A DNA stretch of 14,184 nt, taken from CBDTYW01 sp965364735. GTDB taxonomy: Bacteria > Actinomycetota > Nitriliruptoria > Nitriliruptorales > Nitriliruptoraceae. Of the stretch, positions 1-6,929 are shown piece by piece (within the stretch, counting starts at the first letter, position 1; each line of letters starts with the position of its first letter). The stretch covers positions 1-14,184 of the forward strand of contig CBDTYW010000076.1 in the NCBI GenBank assembly GCA_965364735.1, in the 5' to 3' direction. The notes beneath the pieces are model-generated. The model was not told the origin of the DNA. It saw nothing but the letters and a program-made list of their open reading frames with translations, and made no database searches. A program made the translations under genes and the position numbers.

Positions 1-223
1 CGACGTCGGTGGCGTCGGCGAGGGCGACCTCGGCGAGCGGCTGCAACGTCGACGGGGACACCGTCGGGAGGTACTCGCCGCTCGCGGGCTCGACGAACTC
101 GCCGGCGATGAACAGGCCGTAGGAGGCCTGAAGACGCACCATCTCGGTGGACTGCGGCGCGGCGGCGTAGTCGAGGACAGCCTCGGCGCCGGGTGCGGGG
201 ACGAGCTCGGAGTTGTCGGTCAT
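1..223 (-). CDS. Aldehyde dehydrogenase family protein, N-terminal fragment (runs off the left edge)
   Basis: Only the first 74 codons are in the window; the rest lies beyond position 1. The visible protein starts MTDNSELVPAPG and around residues 40-65 carries LFIAGEFVEPASGEYLP followed by TVSPST. This matches the usual N-terminus of NAD(P)-dependent aldehyde dehydrogenases (tyr-phe-ile-gly-gly-glu-trp, then a P-[AS]-x-x-x-x-x-ISP stretch). The catalytic Cys and Glu are outside the window, so activity cannot be checked. The ATG at 221-223 lies 12 bp after the deoC stop on the same strand, so the two are probably cotranscribed; only a weak GGGG stands in for a ribosome binding site. The inferred role is oxidation of acetaldehyde released by DeoC, because deoC-aldehyde dehydrogenase pairs are common in actinobacteria. 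Family assignment is fairly secure; substrate is inferred from context. Confidence 0.72.
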   Translation of the reverse strand, partial: MTDNSELVPAPGAEAVLDYAAAPQSTEMVRLQASYGLFIAGEFVEPASGEYLPTVSPSTLQPLAEVALADATDV

Positions 224-235
224 CTGGCGGCCCCG

Positions 236-1189
236 TCAGTCGAGGGTGAGACCGTCGCGGTCGGCGTAGCGGCCGGTCGCGAGGCGGTGACGCTGCAGGA
301 TCACGTCGTTGAGCAGGCTGGAGGCGCCGAGCCGGAAGCGGTCCGGATGCAGCCACGCAGGTCCGAGGGTCTCGCCGACCAGCGCGAGGTACTGCCAGGC
401 CTGCTTCGCGGTGCGGATCCCGCCGGCAAGCTTCAGCCCGACGACGCGGCCCGTCTGGTCGTGGAAGTCGCGGATCGCCTCGGACATGACGAGCGCGCTC
501 GCCGGGGTCGCCGACTCGCCGATCTTGCCCGTCGAGGTCTTGATGAAGTCCGCACCAGCGACCATGGAGAGGGTGGATGCGAGCCGGATCGCATCGTAGG
601 AGCCGAGCTCGCCCGTCTCGAGGATGACCTTCAGGTGGGCGTCGCCGCACGCCTCCTTGGCCGCGACGATCTCGTCGTGCGCCCGACGGAGGTCGCCCGC
701 GAGGAACGCCGAGCGGTTCAGGACGATGTCGACCTCGGTCGCGCCGTGCTCGACGGCGGTCGCGATCTCGACCAGACGCACCCCGATCGGGCCGAGCCCG
801 GCCGGGAAGGTGCCGGCAACGCTGGCGATCCCGATCCCCGTCCCGCGGAGCGCTTCGACGGCGGTGGGCACCAGCTCCGGATAGACGCAGACCGCGGCGA
901 CGCGGGGTGTCGTGAGGTCGGTCGGGTCCGGCTGTCGGGCCTTCGCGCACAACGCCCGGACCTTTCCCGGCGTGTCGGTGCCCTCGAGCGTGGTGAGGTC
1001 CATGCACTGGATCGCGAGGTCCAGCGCCGCGACCTTGGAGGCCTTCTTGATCGAGCGTCCGGTGAGCTGCTTCGCGCGGGCGAGCAGCGCGACCTCGTCG
1101 ACGGCGACCGCGGGCAGGGTCGTGCCGCCCGGGAAGCTCATCGACGTGCGGGACGCGTCGGATCCGTGGGTCGTCAAGGAGGTGCTCAT
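236..1189 (-). CDS. deoC: Deoxyribose-phosphate aldolase (DERA), long form
   Basis: Class I aldolase of 317 residues that cleaves 2-deoxy-D-ribose-5-phosphate to acetaldehyde and glyceraldehyde-3-phosphate in the cytoplasm. The Schiff-base lysine is K217 in FIKTSTGK. The second active-site lysine is K253 in GLKLAGGIRT, and the acid is D154 in TEVDIVLN; CVYP at 101-104 is also typical. The length and the C-terminal segment (AWQYLALVGETLG, then WLHPDRFRLGASSLL) resemble the roughly 320-residue animal-type DERA more than the 250-residue enterobacterial enzyme. The ATG at 1189 is chosen because TAGGAG lies just before it. Upstream in-frame codons to 1249 give a low-complexity Arg/Pro extension that would fill the spacer to upp. 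A later Met at 1141 has no ribosome binding site. The gene is divergent from upp and leads into the aldehyde dehydrogenase. Confidence 0.93.
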   Translation of the reverse strand: MSTSLTTHGSDASRTSMSFPGGTTLPAVAVDEVALLARAKQLTGRSIKKASKVAALDLAIQCMDLTTLEGTDTPGKVRALCAKARQPDPTDLTTPRVAAVCVYPELVPTAVEALRGTGIGIASVAGTFPAGLGPIGVRLVEIATAVEHGATEVDIVLNRSAFLAGDLRRAHDEIVAAKEACGDAHLKVILETGELGSYDAIRLASTLSMVAGADFIKTSTGKIGESATPASALVMSEAIRDFHDQTGRVVGLKLAGGIRTAKQAWQYLALVGETLGPAWLHPDRFRLGASSLLNDVILQRHRLATGRYADRDGLTLD

Positions 1190-1260
1190 GGCTCCTACGC
1201 TACTGCCCGGAGCCGGTCGACGACGCGGCTGTTGGCCTGATCTGCACAAGCGGAGCGCGC
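1190..1260. promoter_or_regulatory. Divergent deoC/upp promoter region
   Basis: This 71-bp spacer must hold promoters for both genes. On the minus strand TAGCGT (1197-1202) fits the actinobacterial TAnnnT -10 pattern and lies 7 nt before the deoC ATG, suggesting a very short or absent leader. No good -35 is seen 16-18 bp further out. The AGGAG between it and the ATG is only 2 nt from the start codon. On the plus strand GGAG at 1252-1255 is 5 nt before the upp ATG and is a normal ribosome binding site. No clear operator dyad was found. Confidence 0.4.
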
Positions 1261-1896
1261 ATGAACGTCACGGTTCTCGACCACCCTCTGGCAAGGGTCC
1301 GTCTCTCGATCCTGCGGGACGAGCGGACGACCCCGTCGGCGTTCCGTCAGGCCCTCGAGGAGCTGACCGACCTGCTCGTGCTCGAGTCCACGCGCGACCT
1401 CCACATCCGCGTCACCGACATCAGGACGCCGGTCGGCCCCACCGCCGGAGCCGAGCTCGCCCGTCCGCCGATGATCGTGCCGATCCTGCGCGCCGGGCTC
1501 GGGATGCTCTCGGCCGTACACCGGATGCTGCCGGACTCACCGGTCGGGTTCCTGGGGCTGAAGCGCAACGAGGAGACGCTCCTCCCCGACGCGTACGTCT
1601 CCACGATCCCGGACGACCTCGACGGACGGGGCGTGCTGCTGCTCGACCCGATGCTCGCCACAGGCGGCTCGCTGATCAGCGCGCTGGAGATGCTCGCCGC
1701 GCGGAGCTCGGGCCCGATCGTCGCGGTCTGCATCCTGGCATCGCCCGAGGGGATCGCCACGGTCGCCGAGGCCGGCTTCTCCGAGACGCCCGGCCTGCGG
1801 ATCGTCACCGCGTCGGTGGATGAGCGACTGAACGACGTCGGGTTCATCGTCCCGGGCCTCGGTGACGCAGGCGACCGGCAGTTCGGCGTCGCCTGA
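1261..1896 (+). CDS. upp: Uracil phosphoribosyltransferase
   Basis: Cytoplasmic type I phosphoribosyltransferase that joins uracil to PRPP to give UMP and pyrophosphate (pyrimidine salvage). The 211-residue length is normal for the family. The PRPP-binding loop is at about 125-137 (VLLLDPMLATGGS). The N-terminal MIVPILRAGLGM (71-82) and the C-terminal uracil-binding segment FIVPGLGDAGDRQFG (195-209) are both intact. The ATG at 1261 has GGAG five bases upstream and opens directly into the conserved N-terminus (VTVLDHPLARVRLSILRD). It is the only plus-strand gene recognised. It faces away from deoC and converges on the SCO6745-family gene 29 bp downstream. Nothing looks truncated or unusual. 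Confidence 0.96.
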   Translation: MNVTVLDHPLARVRLSILRDERTTPSAFRQALEELTDLLVLESTRDLHIRVTDIRTPVGPTAGAELARPPMIVPILRAGLGMLSAVHRMLPDSPVGFLGLKRNEETLLPDAYVSTIPDDLDGRGVLLLDPMLATGGSLISALEMLAARSSGPIVAVCILASPEGIATVAEAGFSETPGLRIVTASVDERLNDVGFIVPGLGDAGDRQFGVA

Positions 1897-1935
1897 CCGG
1901 ATCGGCCAAGGCCCCAGGCGAAGGGTCAGGCGGCG
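1887..1935. terminator. Possible bidirectional terminator between convergent genes
   Basis: The arms 1887-1898 and 1924-1935 pair over 12 bp, with one G-U position on the plus-strand RNA and a perfect 8-bp core (gcctgacc/ggtcaggc). The 25-nt loop includes a short ggcc-aa-ggcc motif. The stem covers the ends of both convergent reading frames, including both stop codons. There is no T-tract on either side, so termination is inferred from position and symmetry. Confidence 0.38.
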
Positions 1936-2750
1936 TGGGCCGCGGCAGCGGCCAGCAGATCCAGGCTCTCGCGGCGCTCGTCGCCCTCGACGGCGTCCCA
2001 CGGATCTGCGGCGAGCGCGTTCGTGACGCGCTCCATGGCCTCACGCTCGGCACGGCCGCGCTCCGTGAGCTGCTCCTGCTCATCGATGCGCCCCGATGTC
2101 TGGAGCGCCTCGATGCCGAGCATCAGGTCGCCGTCGAGCCAGCCGAACATGCGGGCGGTCGCCTCACGGTCCGTGGCTTCGCGCCAGATCGCCGTGAGCA
2201 ACATCCCTTCGACGCCGAGCAGGCCATGCGTGGCCAGGACGGCGCGGTGGCCGTCGAAGCGGTACTCGCGCAGGGTCGAGAGGGCTCGCTCGAGACGAGC
2301 ACCGTCCTCGTCGGGACGTGGCAGGTCCGCCCAGCCTGCCGCCACGGGGCGAGCGAGGTAGTCGGCGCCGTCCAGCATGAACCAGAGCTGCTCTGCCAGC
2401 TCTCCAGCCGCGTGGAACCCCGCGAAGATCCGGCTGCCGACCCGCTGGCACACCGCGTCGTACTGCGTGAAGAAGTCGTCGATGTCCCACGACCGATCCT
2501 CGACCGCCGCGTAGGCGACCTCGACCTCCGGCAACGGGACGACGCCGAGGAGCGACGTCGTCACGCGGGGGGTCCGGGCGATTGGGCCGGGGCGGCCGAT
2601 CGCGTACGGCACGGTGAACGACAGGTCGCCGAACTGCTCCGCGAGCTCCGCCGTCGGGAAGAGCCGTTGGGCTCCGAGCGCGTCGATCGGCTGCTTCGCC
2701 TCGCGGGCAGCTTCGTGGATGGTCGGTTCGGATGAATGGTCCGCGATCAT
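1926..2750 (-). CDS. SCO6745-family protein of unknown function
   Basis: A 274-residue protein, probably cytoplasmic: no signal peptide or membrane helix is visible. The key mark is STLREYRFDGHRAVL (158-172), which matches the REHRGDGH-type motif of the actinobacterial SCO6745 family (sometimes labelled SalK). It is followed by a helical stretch with GVEGMLLTAIWREATDREA, then a winged-helix-like ending, EQLTERGRAEREAMER, with NALAADPW (245-251). The biochemical role of the family is not established to my knowledge. The start at 2750 is preferred because GAGGG lies 6 nt upstream. The longer in-frame GTG at 2798 falls in the loop of a perfect hairpin and has no ribosome binding site. It lies 78 bp downstream of the CWB2-CHRD gene with the hairpin between them, so it may have its own promoter, though none was recognised. 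Family assignment rests on motif recall. Confidence 0.68.
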   Translation of the reverse strand: MIADHSSEPTIHEAAREAKQPIDALGAQRLFPTAELAEQFGDLSFTVPYAIGRPGPIARTPRVTTSLLGVVPLPEVEVAYAAVEDRSWDIDDFFTQYDAVCQRVGSRIFAGFHAAGELAEQLWFMLDGADYLARPVAAGWADLPRPDEDGARLERALSTLREYRFDGHRAVLATHGLLGVEGMLLTAIWREATDREATARMFGWLDGDLMLGIEALQTSGRIDEQEQLTERGRAEREAMERVTNALAADPWDAVEGDERRESLDLLAAAAAHAA

Positions 2751-2784
2751 CGATGGCCCTCGAGGACGTGGGAGGTGAACGGAC

Positions 2785-2813
2785 GACGCCGGCACCACGA
2801 GGGTGCCGGCGTC
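2785..2813 (-). terminator. Perfect 12-bp hairpin behind the CWB2-CHRD gene
   Basis: The arms gacgccggcacc (2785-2796) and ggtgccggcgtc (2802-2813) pair without mismatch around a 5-nt loop. The hairpin starts 15 nt after the CWB2-CHRD stop codon on the minus strand. There is no following T-tract, which is common for high-GC actinobacterial terminators. It separates two same-strand genes and argues against the longer GTG start of the gene downstream. Confidence 0.72.
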
Positions 2814-2828
2814 ATCAGGATCGCAACC

Positions 2829-5036
2829 TCAGCCGAGCTGCGCGCGGTACGCGCCGCCCGGGTGGGTCGTGGTGTGCAGGTTCGTGTAGTAGTCCGCCGG
2901 GTCCGCGAGGATCTCGGCAACCGTCGCCGTCGGAGCGGTGAAGCACGCCGCGTTCGCCATCGCGCTGCTGCCCGCGGCTCCGACGAGCGTCAGGGTGACG
3001 CCGCCGTTGACGCCCTCTGCAGCCTCGTGGATGTGCGCCGCGTTGATGGTTGCGTCACCGGCCGCGATGGTCCCGAAGATCGTCCACGAGTAGCAGACCG
3101 TCTGGTTGGCCCCGTCAACATCCAGCGCGTGGAAGTTGAAGTTGCCAGCACCAGTGGCGCTGCTCGGCGGAACCTCCTGGTCGCCGTCGATCCGCTCGGT
3201 GATGTCCGCTCCGAGCTGGGCGCGAACCGCGCCGCCCGGGTGGTTCACCGTGTGGAGGTTGATGTAGAAGTCCTCCGGCGAGGTCGTGAGCTGGAGGCTC
3301 AGCGACGGGGCGATCGTGACGCAGCCGCCGCGGGTGAAGTCCGTACCGCCACCGACCGGCAGCGCCACGACGACGTTGCCGTTGGTGTCGACGCGACCCT
3401 GGTGGATGTGGACGCCCACGGTGTTCGACGCGAGGTCGGCGACCGAGACCTGATAGCAGACCCGGTCGCTGAACACGGTCACGTTCGCGAGCCCGCTGGC
3501 CCCGAGGTCACCCTGCCCGAACAGCGGCTGGGAGGTGTTGGTGTCCGTCTTGACCTCGTTGGCACCGCTCATGGCGCGGACGCCCTCAAGGCTGAGGTTC
3601 GCCCGGACAGCACCTGCCGGGTAGACCGTGTTGTGGACGTTGAAGTAGTAGTCCTCGGGGTTGTCGGCGATCTCTGCGCGGAGCGCGGCGACGGTGCCGT
3701 TGGCCACATCCGCGTCGGTGAGGCAACCCACGGAGAACCCGCGGCTGTTCGGCGCAGAGAGCGTCGCGACGACCGGGTTGGACGTCGTCGTGTCGATCTC
3801 GTGGATGTGCGCAGCGATGCCGCTGTCGATGGCCACGTCGGTGATCGCGATCGAGTAGCAGATGCTGTTGCCGCTGATCCACAGCGACCCGAGGCCGGCA
3901 CCATCGGGGTCACCGGCGGTGTCCTCGTTGGAGCCGTCGAACGGCGTGATGATGTCGGCGCAGTCGGTCGCGAGGCGTGCCTGGGCGGCGGTGTCCGCCG
4001 TCACCACGGTCTCACCGCCGGCGATGATGATCGTGTCGGTCCCGCCACAGATGCCCTGGAGGAACTGGAACGTCTGCACGCCGGTGTCGTTCTGGTTGAC
4101 GAGCACGAGCACCGCCTGGCGGCCGGCAGCCGTCGGAGCCAGCGTCAGCGCGTCCGGGAAGTTGCGTCCCGTGGCGAGCGCGACGTTGGTGGCGTCCCAG
4201 CCGAGGAGCTCGAGCACCTTCGTGGCGATCTTGACGGCGGTCTCGTAGCGGTCGTCTCCAGCAAGACGCTGTGTGGCGATGCCCTCGGTCTCGACCAGCG
4301 TGATGACGGCTCCGGAGATGGCGGCCTCGCCGCCCAGGACGTAGACCTGCTCGACACCGGAGTCACGGAGCGCCGCGAGGGTCTCGTCCGGGAGTCGGTC
4401 ACCGCGGGTCAGGAAGATCGGGTGGCTGCCAGCGAAGGAACCGGGTCCAGCTGCGAGCGCGTCCGGGAACTGCGAGCCGGTGGCGAGGAAGCCGGTCTTC
4501 TTCATGCCGGTGGCGGGGGCGAACGCCGGGGCGAGGCCCATCGCCATCGTCTTCAACCCCTCCTCGATGATCTTCTCCATCGTCGCGTACCGGTCAGCGC
4601 CGGAGACACGGTCGACGTCGGTGATCGTGTCCTCGAGGATGAGCTCCACGCCGAGCGAGACGACGGCGAACCCGCCGACGATGATCGCGCGGTCCGGAGC
4701 CAGCGTCGCGAGGGCGGCGGTGGTCGCTGCGGTGACGGTGTCGCGCTCGACCAGGAGGATCGGTGCGTCGACGGCGCCAGCGAGGAACGCAGCTGCGAGC
4801 GCGTCCGGGAAGTTGCGTGCGTTCGCGATGATGACGGTGTCGGCGCCGGAGGGGTAGCCCGCGAGCGCGACTGCTGCGCTGGTCTCGAACCGGTCTTCAC
4901 CGGCGAGGCGGGTCTCGGTGGCTGCCCCGCCAGGGAGGCTGGACTCCGACGTGGGCGCTGCGGTGGCGACCCCGGGGATCAGCGCAAGGAACATGAGCAG
5001 GACGAGCGACAAGGTTCGAAGAACGCGTGTCTGCAT
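2829..5036 (-). CDS. Secreted wall-binding protein: three CWB2 repeats plus three CHRD domains
   Basis: A 735-residue exported protein. Residues 1-27 form a signal peptide: basic MQTRVLR, a hydrophobic core, and likely cleavage after ATA in GVATAAP. Three CWB2 repeats follow, starting at 43 (RLAGEDRFETSA), 143 (RVSGADRYATME) and 257 (RLAGDDRYETAV). Each has the FPDAL motif (76, 190, 293) and a GG-containing strand near its end. Three CHRD domains fill about 363-481, 488-608 and 614-735. Each has an HIH motif (410-412, 543-545, 668-670), one cysteine pair (C393/C438, C527/C572, C648/C698) and a final block such as INLHTVNHPGGAVRAQL. CWB2 repeats are known to anchor proteins noncovalently to wall polymers; the role of CHRD is not known. 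The ATG at 5036 has GAGGTGA ending 4 nt upstream. No catalytic domain is visible, so a structural, adhesive or ligand-binding role is a guess. Confidence 0.9.
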   Translation of the reverse strand: MQTRVLRTLSLVLLMFLALIPGVATAAPTSESSLPGGAATETRLAGEDRFETSAAVALAGYPSGADTVIIANARNFPDALAAAFLAGAVDAPILLVERDTVTAATTAALATLAPDRAIIVGGFAVVSLGVELILEDTITDVDRVSGADRYATMEKIIEEGLKTMAMGLAPAFAPATGMKKTGFLATGSQFPDALAAGPGSFAGSHPIFLTRGDRLPDETLAALRDSGVEQVYVLGGEAAISGAVITLVETEGIATQRLAGDDRYETAVKIATKVLELLGWDATNVALATGRNFPDALTLAPTAAGRQAVLVLVNQNDTGVQTFQFLQGICGGTDTIIIAGGETVVTADTAAQARLATDCADIITPFDGSNEDTAGDPDGAGLGSLWISGNSICYSIAITDVAIDSGIAAHIHEIDTTTSNPVVATLSAPNSRGFSVGCLTDADVANGTVAALRAEIADNPEDYYFNVHNTVYPAGAVRANLSLEGVRAMSGANEVKTDTNTSQPLFGQGDLGASGLANVTVFSDRVCYQVSVADLASNTVGVHIHQGRVDTNGNVVVALPVGGGTDFTRGGCVTIAPSLSLQLTTSPEDFYINLHTVNHPGGAVRAQLGADITERIDGDQEVPPSSATGAGNFNFHALDVDGANQTVCYSWTIFGTIAAGDATINAAHIHEAAEGVNGGVTLTLVGAAGSSAMANAACFTAPTATVAEILADPADYYTNLHTTTHPGGAYRAQLG

Positions 5037-5139
5037 GGGGTCACCTCGAAGGCGTGGTCAGGTAGCAAGCAAGAAGCGGCACGCTAGAGCGCGGACCACG
5101 TTGTCTGCACGCATTCCGGACAGAAGGAGGAGCTCACTC
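5037..5139 (-). promoter_or_regulatory. Upstream region of the CWB2-CHRD gene
   Basis: The spacer holds a good ribosome binding site (GAGGTGA, minus strand, at 5041-5047) and a TAnnnT-type -10 candidate, TAGCGT, at 5081-5086, about 45 nt before the ATG. The hexamer 17 bp further upstream (TGCAGA) is a poor -35. The gene probably has its own promoter here, because a hairpin lies between it and the phosphohexomutase gene. No riboswitch-like structure was recognised. Confidence 0.28.
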
Positions 5140-5164
5140 CACGGCGACGTTGGCGCCCGCCGTG
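5140..5164 (-). terminator. Possible terminator behind the phosphohexomutase gene
   Basis: A 7-bp perfect stem, cacggcg (5140-5146) and cgccgtg (5158-5164), with an 11-nt loop begins one base after the stop codon of the phosphohexomutase gene. There is no T-tract. The stem is short, so this is only a plausible end of the PNP-phosphohexomutase operon. Confidence 0.33.
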
Positions 5165-5165
5165 T

Positions 5166-6908
5166 TCATCCAGTCACGTTCAGCGACGAGGCGAGCGCCT
5201 CGACGATCTCTGCGACCGCCTCCTGCCCGCGGGAGCGGGCGCCCAGCCAGGCAGCCCCATCCTCGCCGGCGAACGGCTGGACGAGCTCGACGTAGGCCTT
5301 GACCTTCGGCTCGGTACCGCTCGGACGCACGACGATGCGGACGTCGCCGTCGAGCCGCATCACGATCCCGTCGGTCGGTGGGAGCGTCTCACCGAGGGCC
5401 AGATCCTCGACCTCGATGACGCGACGACCGCCCACCGAAACGGGGGGGTCCGACCGCAGCTGATCGAGCACGGACGCAGCGGATCGCGCAGCATCGATTC
5501 CAGAGAATCTGTGGTTCCACAACGCGGAGATGTGCAGACCATGGGATCTCGAGAGATCCGCCATCCGGTCCGTGAGGTCGAGGCCGTCCGCGCGGAGCCC
5601 GGCGTCCACGAGCCGGATCGCGGCGGCTGCGGACAGCCCGTCCTTGTCCCGGACGACATCACCGATCGCGAACCCGATGGCTTCCTCATACCCGAACACG
5701 AACCGCCGATCGGGGCGTTCGAGGCCAGGTCGGACGATCCACTTGAAGCCGGTCAGCGTCGTCGCGCACTCGGCGCCGTGGGCTGCCGCGATCCGGGAAA
5801 GCATGCCGCCCGAGACCACGGTGGTGGCGACGAGGCGATCCGCTCCCGACGTCGCTCGCAGAACGGCATCTCCGAGCAGCGCGCCGACCTCGTTCCCCGT
5901 CAGGAGCACAGCACCGTGCGCTCCTGCAATCGCAACGGCCAAACGGTCAGCATCAGGATCGTTCGCGACGATCAGATCTGCCTGCACCTCCGTGGCCGTC
6001 GCGATTGCCAGGTCCAGGGCTCCGGGCTCCTCGGGGTTCGGGAAGTCCACGGTCGGGAAGTCCGGGTCAGGTGCGGCCTGTGCAGGAACCTGCGTCGGTT
6101 CGGGCAGTCCGAGCCGGGCGAACAGGCGTGACAACGTCGCCCCGCCGACCCCATGCATCGCGGAGTACACCGCCGGCGCGACGTGGCCGAGGAGCTCAGC
6201 GACCGGCCACAGCTGCTCGATCATGGCGGCGATGGCCTCGACGTAGGCGGCGTCCAGCGCCTCCCCCATCCGCGGGTCGGGCGCCACCTCCGCGATCGCC
6301 GGCGCCAGCGGGGCGCGATCGATCGCCTCCGCGATCGCCTCATCGTGCGGAGGAGGGAGCTGGGCGCCATCGGCCAGGTAGAGCTTGTAGCCGTTGTCCT
6401 GTGGTGGGTTGTGGCTGGCGGTGATCTGCACGCCTGCGTCGGCGCCGAGGTGCCGGACGGCGAAGGCGAGCATCGGCGTCGGGGTCAGCTTCGTGCGCAG
6501 CACGGCCACGCCGCCGGCGGCAGACACGACGCCTGCGACGTCGTGCGCGAACTCCGCGGAGCCGTGCCGATGGTCATGCGCGACCACGACCGTGGCCCCT
6601 TCCGGCAGCCACTCCATGAGCCCCGCCGTTGTCTGGCGCACGACCATCCGGTTCATCATCGTCGGTCCGGGCCCGAGGGCCGCGCGGAGCCCGGCCGTTC
6701 CGAAGCCGATCCGCCCCTGGAACCATCTTGCGATCTGTCCCGAAGCGTCAGATCCTGCGATGAGTGCACGCTCAATCTGCGAAACCACGGTTGCGCTGGT
6801 CGACGGGTCAGGATCCAGATCCGTCCAGATCCGCGCCGCCTCGAGCGGGGAAGCGACGGCCATCTGGCGCAGGTCGTCGACGGTGATGCGGGCGTGAACA
6901 CGTGGCAC
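5166..6908 (-). CDS. Phosphohexomutase (phosphoglucomutase/phosphomannomutase family)
   Basis: A 580-residue cytoplasmic alpha-D-phosphohexomutase with all four family motifs. The phosphoserine loop is TASHNPP with S165, and the magnesium loop is DPDADR at 317-322. The sugar-recognition loop is GYEEA at 406-410, and the phosphate-binding loop is RPSGTEPKVK at 528-537. The length and the extra N-terminal helical part with GFGTAGLRAALGPG (68-81) fit the longer PGM2/phosphopentomutase-like branch. Conversion of (deoxy)ribose-1-phosphate to the 5-phosphate therefore deserves as much weight as glucose or mannose phosphates. Genome pipelines usually call the actinobacterial gene pmm/pgm. The start is GTG at 6908, 21 bp after the PNP stop, with only a weak ACAGG upstream; a GTG at 6899 is an alternative. 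Operon placement behind PNP and near deoC supports a pentose-phosphate role. Confidence 0.88.
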   Translation of the reverse strand: MPRVHARITVDDLRQMAVASPLEAARIWTDLDPDPSTSATVVSQIERALIAGSDASGQIARWFQGRIGFGTAGLRAALGPGPTMMNRMVVRQTTAGLMEWLPEGATVVVAHDHRHGSAEFAHDVAGVVSAAGGVAVLRTKLTPTPMLAFAVRHLGADAGVQITASHNPPQDNGYKLYLADGAQLPPPHDEAIAEAIDRAPLAPAIAEVAPDPRMGEALDAAYVEAIAAMIEQLWPVAELLGHVAPAVYSAMHGVGGATLSRLFARLGLPEPTQVPAQAAPDPDFPTVDFPNPEEPGALDLAIATATEVQADLIVANDPDADRLAVAIAGAHGAVLLTGNEVGALLGDAVLRATSGADRLVATTVVSGGMLSRIAAAHGAECATTLTGFKWIVRPGLERPDRRFVFGYEEAIGFAIGDVVRDKDGLSAAAAIRLVDAGLRADGLDLTDRMADLSRSHGLHISALWNHRFSGIDAARSAASVLDQLRSDPPVSVGGRRVIEVEDLALGETLPPTDGIVMRLDGDVRIVVRPSGTEPKVKAYVELVQPFAGEDGAAWLGARSRGQEAVAEIVEALASSLNVTG

Positions 6909-6929
6909 GGGGTCGACCTGTCGTCGTGG

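Noticed and set aside
912..1823. A 303-codon plus-strand open frame across deoC and upp
   Set aside because: It runs antisense to deoC and then out of frame through upp, giving Arg/Pro-rich sequence without any motif.
2736..5087. A 783-codon open frame on the plus strand opposite the CWB2-CHRD gene
   Set aside because: Its translation is dominated by Arg, Val, Asp and Gly with no domain, as expected for the antisense of a high-GC gene. The minus strand has a signal peptide, domain repeats and a ribosome binding site over the same bases.
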